Assembly (NCBI GenBank): GCA_018711275.1
Contig: DVIN01000022.1
Coordinates: 1-39,796, forward strand
Length of the DNA stretch: 39,796 bases
Direction: 5' to 3'
From: Candidatus Pullilachnospira intestinigallinarum
Lineage (GTDB): Bacteria; Bacillota; Clostridia; Lachnospirales; Lachnospiraceae
Each line of letters opens with the position of its first letter. Position 1 is the stretch's first letter. Shown here in pieces: positions 9,151 to 16,205 of this stretch. The notes under the pieces were generated by a model. The model was not told the DNA's origin, searched no databases, and saw only the letters and a list, made by a program, of their open reading frames with translations. The translations under genes and the position numbers were made by a program.

Positions 9151-10623
9151 TCACATCCAGTTCTTTGTTCCCTGGTAAATTCCGTGATATTTCCGATACA
9201 GCTCCTCGTACATGGCCGCATACTGGCTGCGGGGACGATACACCTTCTCTTCAAAGGAAACCAGCCTGCCGCAGGCAGCGCCGATATCCGGATAAACGCC
9301 AATGCCCACACCTGCCAGAATACAGGCGCCCAGACAAGCCTGCTCCTGGGAACGGCATACCTGTATCTCCTTTCCCAGAATATCCGCCTGAATCTGCAGC
9401 CACACAGGACTTCCGCTGGCGCCCCCGGAGGCGGTCAGCCGCTCCGCCCGGACGCCCAGGCCTTCCAGAATTTCCATGGAATCCCGCAGGGCAAAGGTGA
9501 CGCCCTCCATGACTGACCGGACCATATGGGCCGCCTCATGCTTCAATGTCAGCCCGAAAAATACCCCTTTGGCGTCCGGATTCATCAGAGGCGTCCGCTC
9601 TCCGGAAAGATACGGCAGAAATACCAGACCGCCGCTGCCCGGTTCTACTGTCTCCGCCATCTGTCCCAGCTTCTCAAAGCTGTCCTCCCGCAAAATCTGG
9701 TTTTTCATCCAGTTCAGCGACATTCCCCCGGTAAGCATGGCGCCGTAAATCGTATACGCATCGGGAACCGCGTGACAGAACGTATGGGTTCTCAATTCCG
9801 GGTCATAGAAATCCGAAGCCGAAAAGGCGGAAATCTGCGCTCCCGTTCCGATATTGGAAATCATCCGTCCTTCCCGCACCGCGCCGTTGCCGATACTCTG
9901 CGCCTGCTGGTCCCCGGCCCCGTATACCACGGGAATCCCCTCCGGCAGCCCGGTCTGTCCGGCCGCTTTACGGGTAACCGCTCCGGCAATCTCCCAGGAA
10001 CCGCCAAGGGGCGTAAGCAGTGAGCTGTCAATCCCCAGCTTCTCCAGAAGCTCCCAGGCCCATTCTCTTTTCCCCACATCCAGCATCAGGCTGGCGGAAG
10101 CGTCTGAATAATCGGTTCCCATCTGCCCGGTGAGCCGGTACCGTATGTAATCCTTTGGCTGAAACACCCGGTAAATTCTGTCATAAGTCCCGCGGTCCTG
10201 ATTTTTCATCCACAGCAAAGACGCCAGGGCAAATCCGTTGAACACCCGGTTATGCAGAATCCGCCCCTGCTCCCCGGCAGATATTTTCTCACGGATTTCC
10301 CCAAGCTCCCCGGTGGCTCTCTGATCCATCCAGATGATGGCCGGGCACACAGGATTTCCCTCCCGGTCCACCGCCGTCAGCCCGTGCATCTGCCCGGAAA
10401 ATCCAATCCCCCGGACGCCGTCAAGGATATCCGGCCGCTCCTGCCGCATCTGCGCCAGCACATCACACAGCCCTTCCCACCACAGCGCAGGATCCTGCTG
10501 CGCCCAGCCGGCCCTGGGAATCTCCACCGGATAACCGCTGGACTTCACCGAAACAATCTTCCCATCCTCTTCCATCAGCATCCCCTTGATGCTGGAAGTT
10601 CCAATGTCTATCCCCAATAACAT
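9151..10623 (-). CDS. xylB: Xylulokinase (FGGY carbohydrate kinase)
   Basis: The enzyme phosphorylates D-xylulose to xylulose 5-phosphate for entry into the pentose phosphate pathway. Visible motifs: the N-terminal phosphate loop GIDIGTSSIKG, GQMHGLTAVD and IIWMDQRA (the substrate-binding region of xylulokinases), GAGDQQAQSIGNG in the middle, and SGGASGSPVWLQIQADILG in the C-terminal ATPase half. The 490-residue length fits the family. Other FGGY kinases are possible, but GQMHGL and the overall pattern favour XylB. It is the first gene of the lipoprotein/DUF2961 unit and has a perfect palindrome in its promoter region. Confidence 0.87.
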   Translation of the reverse strand: MLLGIDIGTSSIKGMLMEEDGKIVSVKSSGYPVEIPRAGWAQQDPALWWEGLCDVLAQMRQERPDILDGVRGIGFSGQMHGLTAVDREGNPVCPAIIWMDQRATGELGEIREKISAGEQGRILHNRVFNGFALASLLWMKNQDRGTYDRIYRVFQPKDYIRYRLTGQMGTDYSDASASLMLDVGKREWAWELLEKLGIDSSLLTPLGGSWEIAGAVTRKAAGQTGLPEGIPVVYGAGDQQAQSIGNGAVREGRMISNIGTGAQISAFSASDFYDPELRTHTFCHAVPDAYTIYGAMLTGGMSLNWMKNQILREDSFEKLGQMAETVEPGSGGLVFLPYLSGERTPLMNPDAKGVFFGLTLKHEAAHMVRSVMEGVTFALRDSMEILEGLGVRAERLTASGGASGSPVWLQIQADILGKEIQVCRSQEQACLGACILAGVGIGVYPDIGAACGRLVSFEEKVYRPRSQYAAMYEELYRKYHGIYQGTKNWM

Positions 10624-10651
10624 CTCCCGTTTACTCCCTTCCCCATGTTCA

Positions 10652-10680
10652 GGTACAATAGCGCTTTGCGCTATTGTACC
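10652..10680. promoter_or_regulatory. Perfect palindrome over the xylB promoter region
   Basis: Two 13-base arms, GGTACAATAGCGC and GCGCTATTGTACC, flank TTT, 29 bases upstream of xylB. On the minus strand one arm contains an extended -10 (TGG-TACAAT, with TACAAT at 10673-10678). There is no T run, so an operator is more likely than a terminator. It shares its core with the repeat near spoVG. Confidence 0.55.
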
Positions 10681-10692
10681 ATACCCGCCGAC

Positions 10693-10722
10693 AAAAAAAC
10701 AGGGCGGATTTGTTCCGTCCTG
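10693..10722 (-). terminator. Rho-independent terminator of the HTH/sigma-like pair
   Basis: On the minus strand ACAGGACGGA pairs with TCCGCCCTGT (one mismatch) and is followed by seven T. It lies about 120 bases past the stop codon of the sigma-like gene and separates that pair from xylB. Confidence 0.75.
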
Positions 10723-10845
10723 TGGGTAATTTTTCTTCTTTTTTCAGGCAATTTCCGTCCCTTTTCCTGCGGTCTCTGTGATATCTGTCCGCAAAGCGGG
10801 ACATCCTTTTTTCCTCTTCTCTTTTTGGGGAAAGCCGCCCTGAAG

Positions 10846-11160
10846 TCACGCCTCTTCTGCCGGGCTGCTGCCATTTCCTGCATCCGCTTTCCGCTGCCGG
10901 GCATCCTTCCACACTTCCCGCATACGGGCCCGGTGTATCTCCTGCTCGGTGAGCGCCAGAAGCGCTGTCAGCACCTTCCGCTCGTCCTCTGTTCCGGAAA
11001 GGATTTCCAGCCGTCCGGCTTCCTCCCAAACCCTTCCCAGAATCCGGCACTGCAAAGATTCCTCCGCTTCCGGATAAAGTTTTCGAAGATATCTGTATAC
11101 CAAATTTTTATACTTCTCATACACGGTCTGATCCTGCGGTCTTACTGCCTTCCTGGTCAT
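10846..11160 (-). CDS. Sigma-70 region 2-like small protein without region 4
   Basis: The 104-residue protein (109 if the GTG at 11175 is used) aligns by eye with the N-terminal half of the two sigma factors at 15.5-16.7 kb: YEKYKNLVYRYLRKLYPEA here against YEEYRNRIYRYLKHKFPDI there, then an RVWEE / NVWAD helix and a LLAL / LLAV segment in the same spacing. It ends after that region, with a charged tail and no region 4. It could be a truncated sigma factor or a small regulator that touches RNA polymerase. Its start overlaps the upstream HTH gene by 44 bases, so translation is probably coupled. Confidence 0.6.
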   Translation of the reverse strand: MTRKAVRPQDQTVYEKYKNLVYRYLRKLYPEAEESLQCRILGRVWEEAGRLEILSGTEDERKVLTALLALTEQEIHRARMREVWKDARQRKADAGNGSSPAEEA

Positions 11161-11422
11161 TTTGCGCAGCTGCACTCCGGGCAGTGCCGGTTTTGACCCG
11201 CTCCATCACGCAGTTATCCTCCACGAACGCCACCACCTCGCCGGCCTCGCAGTCCAGAATCCGACAGATATTTTCCAAAGTCCGCATGGTAATATTTCCC
11301 CCATGCTTCAAAGTATTCAGTGTCCTGTGATCAATCCCACGCTTCAGCAGCTTATACTGGGAGATCCCCTTTCTCTTCATGGTCTTCCACATCGGTTCGT
11401 AGCTGATAATTGCAATCACCAC
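11117..11422 (-). CDS. Small XRE/Cro-type helix-turn-helix protein
   Basis: About 100 residues. The first 65 form a compact Cro/CI-like HTH: WKTMKRKGISQYKLLKRGID, then HRTLNTLKHGGNITMRTLENICRILDC, the pattern of small clostridial repressors. A polar 35-residue tail follows. The start is uncertain: GTG at 11422, GTG at 11419 or a later ATT, with a purine-rich AGAGGTGG just ahead. The gene overlaps the sigma-like gene, which suggests the two products work together, for example as regulator and co-regulator. An inverted repeat resembling a Rex site lies 47 bases upstream. Confidence 0.75.
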   Translation of the reverse strand: MVIAIISYEPMWKTMKRKGISQYKLLKRGIDHRTLNTLKHGGNITMRTLENICRILDCEAGEVVAFVEDNCVMERVKTGTARSAAAQNDQEGSKTAGSDRV

Positions 11423-11441
11423 CTCTGCATGCGCTGATACA

Positions 11442-11490
11442 ATTATATTTCTACAAACCGTATTTTAGTATTGTGCGGATAATCACAATA
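11442..11490 (-). promoter_or_regulatory. Promoter region of the HTH gene with a Rex-like inverted repeat
   Basis: TATTGTG (11469-11475) and CACAATA (11484-11490) form a perfect inverted repeat with eight bases between, the TTGTG-N8-CACAA spacing of Rex (NADH-sensing repressor) sites. The inner bases do not match the usual AA/TT. A TATAAT (11442-11447, minus strand) downstream is a candidate -10; no good -35 is visible. Confidence 0.4.
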
Positions 11491-11566
11491 TCAACAGCAA
11501 GGTTTCCTTTTGCAATCAGCATCAAATTCCAGTCACATCAAGTTGTCAGTCTGCTCATGCCAAAGC

Positions 11567-11592
11567 AAAAGAAAACAGAATTTTTCTGTTTT
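11567..11592 (-). terminator. Terminator directly after the TlpA-like gene
   Basis: On the minus strand AAAACAGAA-AAA-TTCTGTTTT begins right after the stop codon and is followed by CTTTTG, a weak but plausible intrinsic terminator. Confidence 0.6.
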
Positions 11593-12354
11593 TCAGCCAC
11601 TTTCCTGCTCTTCCAGAAGCGTTTCGATGGCCGCCGTCAGCGGCTCCTTTTCCACCAGACCCGGATTGTAGGCAGCCACCCGCCCTTCCGCGTCCAGAAG
11701 AATCGTAGTGGGCAGTGAATACACGCTGTAAACATAAACCGCCTCCCGGTTTTCATCATAATAAACGGGAAAGGAATATCCTTCCTCCTGAATATAAGCC
11801 TCCCCCATCTCCTTTGTCTCCCGGCTTCCATCCGTGGACTGAATCATCAGGAAATGCACCTGATCCTTATACTCCTCATATACCTCCTGAAAATCCGGCA
11901 TCTCCTGCTTACAGTAGCCGCACCAGGTAGCCCAGAAATTCACCACCACCGGCTTCCCGAAGAAATCCGACAGTTTCACTTCCCGCCCCTCTGCGTCAAA
12001 CACCGTAAAATCCACCGCCTGCTGCCGCTGGGAGGAGGTATCGTCCGCCTCTGCGTCCGTTCCGCTGTCTGCATCCTGTCCGGCTTCCGCTGTCTCACTG
12101 CCATCCGCAGCACCGTCTTTTTCCGCGCTGTCCTCTCCTGCAGTACCGTCACCTTCCAAGGCGCCGTCCTCTTTGGCAGTATCCTCCGCTTCCACAGAAC
12201 CATCTTCTGCAATACCGTCCTCTGTCTGCGTCATCTGATCCAATGCGGACGGAGCATCTACCTGATCCTTCAGCGCAGTATACGCGATCCCCGCCCCGGC
12301 CACCAGCAATATCAGAACCGCCAGAAGCCCGATTGTCTTACCATATTTTTTCAC
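11593..12354 (-). CDS. TlpA/ResA-like membrane-anchored thiol-disulfide oxidoreductase
   Basis: The 253-residue protein has an N-terminal membrane anchor (about 8-27), then an unusual acidic linker (about 33-108, mostly D, E, A, G, S and T), then a thioredoxin-fold domain with the redox motif WCGYC (Cys145 and Cys148) and a cis-proline region SLPTT. Such proteins reduce disulfides outside the membrane, with electrons passed by CcdA, which is encoded 105 bases upstream on the same strand. It starts at GTG, with AAAGGAG seven bases upstream. A cytochrome c role is not suggested, because no cytochrome genes are visible. It could serve extracytoplasmic protein repair or peroxide reduction. Confidence 0.88.
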   Translation of the reverse strand: MKKYGKTIGLLAVLILLVAGAGIAYTALKDQVDAPSALDQMTQTEDGIAEDGSVEAEDTAKEDGALEGDGTAGEDSAEKDGAADGSETAEAGQDADSGTDAEADDTSSQRQQAVDFTVFDAEGREVKLSDFFGKPVVVNFWATWCGYCKQEMPDFQEVYEEYKDQVHFLMIQSTDGSRETKEMGEAYIQEEGYSFPVYYDENREAVYVYSVYSLPTTILLDAEGRVAAYNPGLVEKEPLTAAIETLLEEQESG

Positions 12355-12459
12355 CTTGCCACTCCTTTACCGGCCACTCCCCGCACCTTCGCAGGCCGCC
12401 TGCAATCTGTCATCCGCAACCAGGCAATAACCGCCCTGCCCGGAAGCACCGCCGCAAAA

Positions 12460-13128
12460 TCAGCTGAGCATCCCCAACAGCCGGTTCATCAATCCTGTCA
12501 TCATCACGATTCCCACTGCCACCAGCAGTGCTCCGCAGACCCGGTTGACCACCAGATAATGGGACTTGATAAACTGAAAAGTCCCCTTCAGCCGGTCAAT
12601 CAGCACCGCGCTGAGAATAAACGGAATCCCCAGTCCCAGGGAATACACCAGAAGCATCCCCACACCCTGCCACACGGACCCCTGCTGAGAAGCCAGCAGC
12701 AGCGCCGAACTGAGAAAAGTTCCCACACAAGGCGTCCAGCCTATGGAAAATACAATTCCAAACAGAATAGCCGAAAAAAATCCCAGCTCCTTCACCTGCG
12801 TCTGCAGCTTATGCGTACCATTGAGAAATCCCACATTCAGCACGCCCATAAAATTCAGCCCGAAAATCACCACAATCAGACCCGTGATCACATTTACCGC
12901 CGTCTGGTGCTGCCTCAGCAGCCCGCCGATTCCAGCCGCAAACGCCCCCATCAACACAAACACACAGGTAAATCCCAGCACAAATCCCACCGCATTTACC
13001 AGCGTTTTCGCGGTATTCCCCTGCCGGTTCTCCCCCGCGAAATACAAAAGGTAAATGGGAAGCATAGGAAGCAGACACGGAGAAATAAAGGTGATTATCC
13101 CCTCCAGAAATGATATCAGATAGGACAT
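12460..13128 (-). CDS. ccdA: CcdA-family thiol-electron transporter
   Basis: The 222-residue integral membrane protein passes electrons from cytoplasmic thioredoxin across the membrane. About six hydrophobic segments are visible, with the typical N-terminal SFLEGIITFISPCLLPMLPIYL (proline-rich, one redox cysteine) and GWTPCVGTFLSSAL, which holds the second conserved cysteine. The ATG at 13128 is preferred to the upstream TTG because GGAG lies eight bases before it. Its partner is the TlpA-like protein just downstream, so the two probably form one extracytoplasmic reducing pathway. Confidence 0.9.
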   Translation of the reverse strand: MSYLISFLEGIITFISPCLLPMLPIYLLYFAGENRQGNTAKTLVNAVGFVLGFTCVFVLMGAFAAGIGGLLRQHQTAVNVITGLIVVIFGLNFMGVLNVGFLNGTHKLQTQVKELGFFSAILFGIVFSIGWTPCVGTFLSSALLLASQQGSVWQGVGMLLVYSLGLGIPFILSAVLIDRLKGTFQFIKSHYLVVNRVCGALLVAVGIVMMTGLMNRLLGMLS

Positions 13129-13158
13129 ATACTCTACTCCTTCAAACAATAAATAACT

Positions 13159-13214
13159 GGCCGGCTATCAGGAGCAACAGCCATATCTGCGGCTATTATA
13201 CCGGATAACCGGCC
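13159..13214. promoter_or_regulatory. Inverted repeat with a -10 box ahead of ccdA
   Basis: GGCCGGCTATC (13159-13169) and GATAACCGGCC (13204-13214) pair at 10 of 11 positions. Within the loop the minus strand has GG-TATAAT (13195-13200), a likely ccdA -10 box, and a smaller AGCC/GGCT hairpin. The element lies 18 bases past the panE-like stop codon, so it may be both terminator and regulated promoter. Confidence 0.4.
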
Positions 13215-13231
13215 AAATGAAAAGGAGTAAT

Positions 13232-14158
13232 TTACTGATTTTTCAGCCTTAGCAGAAGGCTCTCGGCGATCTCCTCATAGTTGGGCACAGGAACCCCCAA
13301 CCGGTGTCCCAGCCGCACCACCTCATAAACCAGGCCATCGATCTCCGAAAGGCTTCCCCGCTTCAGATCCTTCTGCATGGAAGCCGTACTGTCATCCGAA
13401 AGCCCGTCCAGAATCCGCAGGTTTTCCTGCACCACATCCACAGGGAAATTCAGCCCCATAGCCTTGGCAATACTATCAATCTCAGCCACACAGGCCACAT
13501 AACGATCCCTGATTTCCCCGGGCTTTTTCATCTCACCGCAAGGCACATCGTAAAATGCCCCCACAGCCGCCATAGGAGAAACCATGGCAAATTTCTGCAG
13601 GGTATCCCTCCGGATCTGATCCGAATACACCGGCGTAATCCCCGCTTCCCTGAGATCCTCCTCCAGCTGAAACAGCATGGGATTATCCTTTCTTCCGTCC
13701 ACCCGGCCATACACAATCCGGAATATTTTCCCGCTCATCCGGATCACTCCCGGCCGCTGTGATGCCGCGGAAATGTAGATACAGCCGTTAAGCACCTCGA
13801 TCCCCGACAGCTCCTCCGCCATCCGCTCCCCGGTGCCGTAGATATTCAGAATCGGAATCACCACTGTCCCGGGCCCGCACGCCCTGCGAATCAGCGGATA
13901 CATCTCTTCCAGAGAATACCCCTTGACGCAGACAAAAATAATATCCGCCGTCCCCTGGTACTCCTCCTCACTGACTGCCCGCACGGGAATACTCCGCATT
14001 TCATTCCCCAGACAAATCAGGAGGCCATCCCTGCGTATGGCCTCCAGTGTTTGATTTCTTGCAATTAATGTAACATTCTTCCCGGCATCCGTCAGATACC
14101 CGGCAATACAGCCGCCGGTGCCGCCGGCGCCTAGGATTAGGTAGTTGATGGGGTTCAT
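13232..14158 (-). CDS. 2-dehydropantoate 2-reductase family protein (ApbA/PanE)
   Basis: The 308-residue protein begins with the NADP-binding motif LGAGGTGGCIAGYL and continues with the family pattern FVCVKGYSLEEM, then a helical C-terminal domain containing QKFAMVSPMAAVGA and a late GSLSEIDGLVYEVVRLGHR segment. PanE reduces ketopantoate to pantoate for coenzyme A, but clostridia hold many paralogues that act on other 2-keto acids, so the substrate is left open. The ATG at 14158 was chosen because AGAGGA lies six bases upstream and the NADP motif should be near the N terminus. No pantothenate genes are nearby. Confidence 0.8.
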   Translation of the reverse strand: MNPINYLILGAGGTGGCIAGYLTDAGKNVTLIARNQTLEAIRRDGLLICLGNEMRSIPVRAVSEEEYQGTADIIFVCVKGYSLEEMYPLIRRACGPGTVVIPILNIYGTGERMAEELSGIEVLNGCIYISAASQRPGVIRMSGKIFRIVYGRVDGRKDNPMLFQLEEDLREAGITPVYSDQIRRDTLQKFAMVSPMAAVGAFYDVPCGEMKKPGEIRDRYVACVAEIDSIAKAMGLNFPVDVVQENLRILDGLSDDSTASMQKDLKRGSLSEIDGLVYEVVRLGHRLGVPVPNYEEIAESLLLRLKNQ

Positions 14159-14248
14159 GTTGAGTCCTCTTTTTCCTACTTGAATAAAAGAATTCACAAT
14201 ATTTTCTGTAGCGACAGATATTCATTCCTTGTACTCATCATACAATGC

Positions 14249-14719
14249 TCAAATTTCGCCACTAATCACACTAACTGACTCCGTATAGCCTGTTTTACTT
14301 ACTACTTGTGTGTCAGCAATGCAACGATATGTGCCTGAGGACACACCCGTAGCTTGCATTGATTTATACATACTGTTATCATTGCTTGTCGAAACAGTGC
14401 CTTGTCCAACATTAACCCAACTATTTCCTACTTTTTTTTGAAGTGTAAACACTGTACTTATTTTTTTCATTGTCTCAGTACAATAAACTTCAGATCGCAT
14501 CATTATGACATCAGTTGATGGACGTTTTAATATAACTTTAGCGCCCAAAACATAACGCGAATATGGAGTAGCAGAAAACTCTTCTTCTGATATAACTTCT
14601 ATTTCTGAATCGTCTACTACTTCTTGTAAATTATACCATTCTGCTCCCCATGCACTCAAAGTCTGGCCCAAAAGTAATATTGCCATTATAATGGGAACGA
14701 TAATTCTTCGTTTTTTCAT
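14249..14719 (-). CDS. Small secreted protein, possibly DUF6147-like
   Basis: The 156-residue product has a clear signal peptide (KKRR, hydrophobic 6-20, ending near AWGA). The mature part is beta-rich, with VFTLQKKVGNSWVNVGQG and SSGTYRCIADTQVVSK, then a C-terminal TESVSVIS. It resembles small secreted clostridial proteins such as DUF6147, but this is a weak recollection. The gene is markedly AT-rich compared with the rest of the window. It lies 25 bases downstream of the DUF4367 protein, so it should be the last gene of the sigma-factor unit and may be its effector. Confidence 0.7.
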   Translation of the reverse strand: MKKRRIIVPIIMAILLLGQTLSAWGAEWYNLQEVVDDSEIEVISEEEFSATPYSRYVLGAKVILKRPSTDVIMMRSEVYCTETMKKISTVFTLQKKVGNSWVNVGQGTVSTSNDNSMYKSMQATGVSSGTYRCIADTQVVSKTGYTESVSVISGEI

Positions 14720-14744
14720 TTTTCTTATCCTTTCACATTTTTTC

Positions 14745-15542
14745 CTAACTATACACTATTCCTTCTGCCAATTTCCCACATTCTTCTAATGTAGTTTCCA
14801 TATAACAATCAAGTCTTGCATTATTCTCAATAATACTAAAACTTAATCCTCTATCTGCATCACTCTTATATATGTCAATCGATAGTTCCATATTGGTATT
14901 CTCTACCGTTCCAACTCTTTCATCTTGAGTTAAATTAGTTTGCATTTCGGAGTCCACCGAAAATTGTTGAGAAATATAAATATACTTTTGTCCATCGCTT
15001 AATTCAATGTTTAAAGTATCAAACACCTCATTATAAGCCGCATCAATCACTTCAAAACCTTCTGGAATCCATTCGATTATATAAAATGGATGTTTTACCA
15101 CTTGTCTGATTTCTTCATTTAGTTCTTTTAAATCAGTTGCAGAAAACACTTTTTCACTAAGATCCTGGCCATCAATATTTAATCCATCTTCATTCGTACC
15201 AGCCATTCCATAGCGTCTTCCATTCAAATTCAAACTTTTCTCAAGCACCTCCAATATCCCATCCCCTTCAACCGTCTCCGTCCCCACAAATCCAATCAAC
15301 GGAACCGAAACAATCAAAACCGCAGCCGCGGCCGCGATGGTTCGGCGGAGTTTTTTGCGATGGCGCTGTCTGTTTTCTTCATTTACCTTTTCCAGAATTT
15401 CCCGGAAGTCCTTATCCCACTCTTCCGGCATGGTCATATTTCTGGTTTCCTCATCCCCCTCCAGTTCTTTCAGAATATCGTCCAGATTTTCTTCGATGTG
15501 GCGGTACTCCGGGCTGTTGAAAACATCCTTTCGCCTACTCAT
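14745..15542 (-). CDS. DUF4367 membrane protein, probable anti-sigma-like regulator
   Basis: The 265-residue protein has a charged cytoplasmic N terminus (about 1-68), one TM segment (about 69-86), and an extracytoplasmic C-terminal half matching the DUF4367 pattern: YIIEWIPEGFEVIDAAYNE, then IYISQQF and a final segment ending GIVYS. This single-pass layout next to a sigma factor is typical of anti-sigma factors in clostridia. The start ATG overlaps the stop codon of the upstream sigma gene (ATGAGTAG), so the two are translated together. GC content falls sharply within this gene, from normal in the cytoplasmic part to AT-rich in the external part. No zinc-binding anti-sigma motif (HX3CX2C) is seen. 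Confidence 0.8.
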   Translation of the reverse strand: MSRRKDVFNSPEYRHIEENLDDILKELEGDEETRNMTMPEEWDKDFREILEKVNEENRQRHRKKLRRTIAAAAAVLIVSVPLIGFVGTETVEGDGILEVLEKSLNLNGRRYGMAGTNEDGLNIDGQDLSEKVFSATDLKELNEEIRQVVKHPFYIIEWIPEGFEVIDAAYNEVFDTLNIELSDGQKYIYISQQFSVDSEMQTNLTQDERVGTVENTNMELSIDIYKSDADRGLSFSIIENNARLDCYMETTLEECGKLAEGIVYS

Positions 15543-16062
15543 CAAGCTCTCCCTTCTCAAACCGTTCTCTCAGCTTCTTTCTGACACGATATTTTCTGCA
15601 TCGTTCCGCATTGTCGGAAAGCCTGTGTTCCTCCTGGCAGGATTCCCCGCAGAAAGAATATAAAACTTTCCACTCCGGCTCTGTGAGACTACGGATAATC
15701 TCCAGCGCCTCAAGTCTTTCCAGTACCAGATCCTGCACCGGATCAGGGAGCAGATGTCTCCACACACCCTTCCCTTCCTCTTCCTGTACTTCCTCCAGGC
15801 TCTGAAACTGCATTTTCTGGTTCTTCCGATACCATTCGCAGACTTCAATCTTTCCCACTGCCAGAAGCCACTTCAGCCGGTCCGTCTCGTCCAGCGGGAT
15901 CAGCTTGTGAATATCCTTCACCAGATCCGCCCACACATTCTGCATGATATCACGAAGATCTTCCTGCGGTATATCGGGAAACTTATGTTTCAGATAGCGG
16001 TATATCCGATTCCTGTACTCCTCATAAATCCGCAGACACAACTCTTCTTCCTTTCTTTTCAA
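15535..16062 (-). CDS. Atypical sigma-70 family (ECF-like) sigma factor, second copy
   Basis: This 175-residue protein has region 2 (YEEYRNRIYRYLKHKFPDI, DIMQNVWADL, KWLLAVGKIEVCEWYRKNQ) and a short, degenerate region 4 (SLTEPEWKVLYSF, then DNAERCRKYRVRKKLRERF) in place of the usual long helix-turn-helix. TTG at 16062 is taken as the start because GGGAGGAAGG lies just upstream; the frame upstream of it has no good site. It lies 143 bases after the first sigma gene, with a candidate promoter between them, and is coupled to the DUF4367 gene by an 8-base overlap. It is about 35-40% alike to the other sigma factor by eye. Confidence 0.8.
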   Translation of the reverse strand: MKRKEEELCLRIYEEYRNRIYRYLKHKFPDIPQEDLRDIMQNVWADLVKDIHKLIPLDETDRLKWLLAVGKIEVCEWYRKNQKMQFQSLEEVQEEEGKGVWRHLLPDPVQDLVLERLEALEIIRSLTEPEWKVLYSFCGESCQEEHRLSDNAERCRKYRVRKKLRERFEKGELDE

Positions 16063-16145
16063 CGTTCCTTCCTCCCGTACAGACCGCCACGCAGAAAGCC
16101 ACAAGTCTTTGCTGGCAGATCGTTCCTCTGTCGGCTTTCCTTTTT

Positions 16146-16174
16146 ATTTTACCATCTCCCACAGAGGATTGCCA
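16146..16174 (-). promoter_or_regulatory. Candidate promoter of the second sigma gene
   Basis: On the minus strand TGGCAA (16169-16174), 17 bases, then TGG-TAAAAT (16146-16151, extended -10) lie between the two sigma genes, so the second sigma/DUF4367/secreted unit may be transcribed on its own. Confidence 0.45.
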
Positions 16175-16205
16175 CCCTTTTCTTACGGAGCGCAGGCAGT
16201 TCTGC

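Noticed and set aside
10649-10820. A 51-codon minus-strand frame after the sigma-like gene
   Set aside because: It has a purine-rich stretch before its ATG but runs straight through the terminator hairpin and the palindrome.
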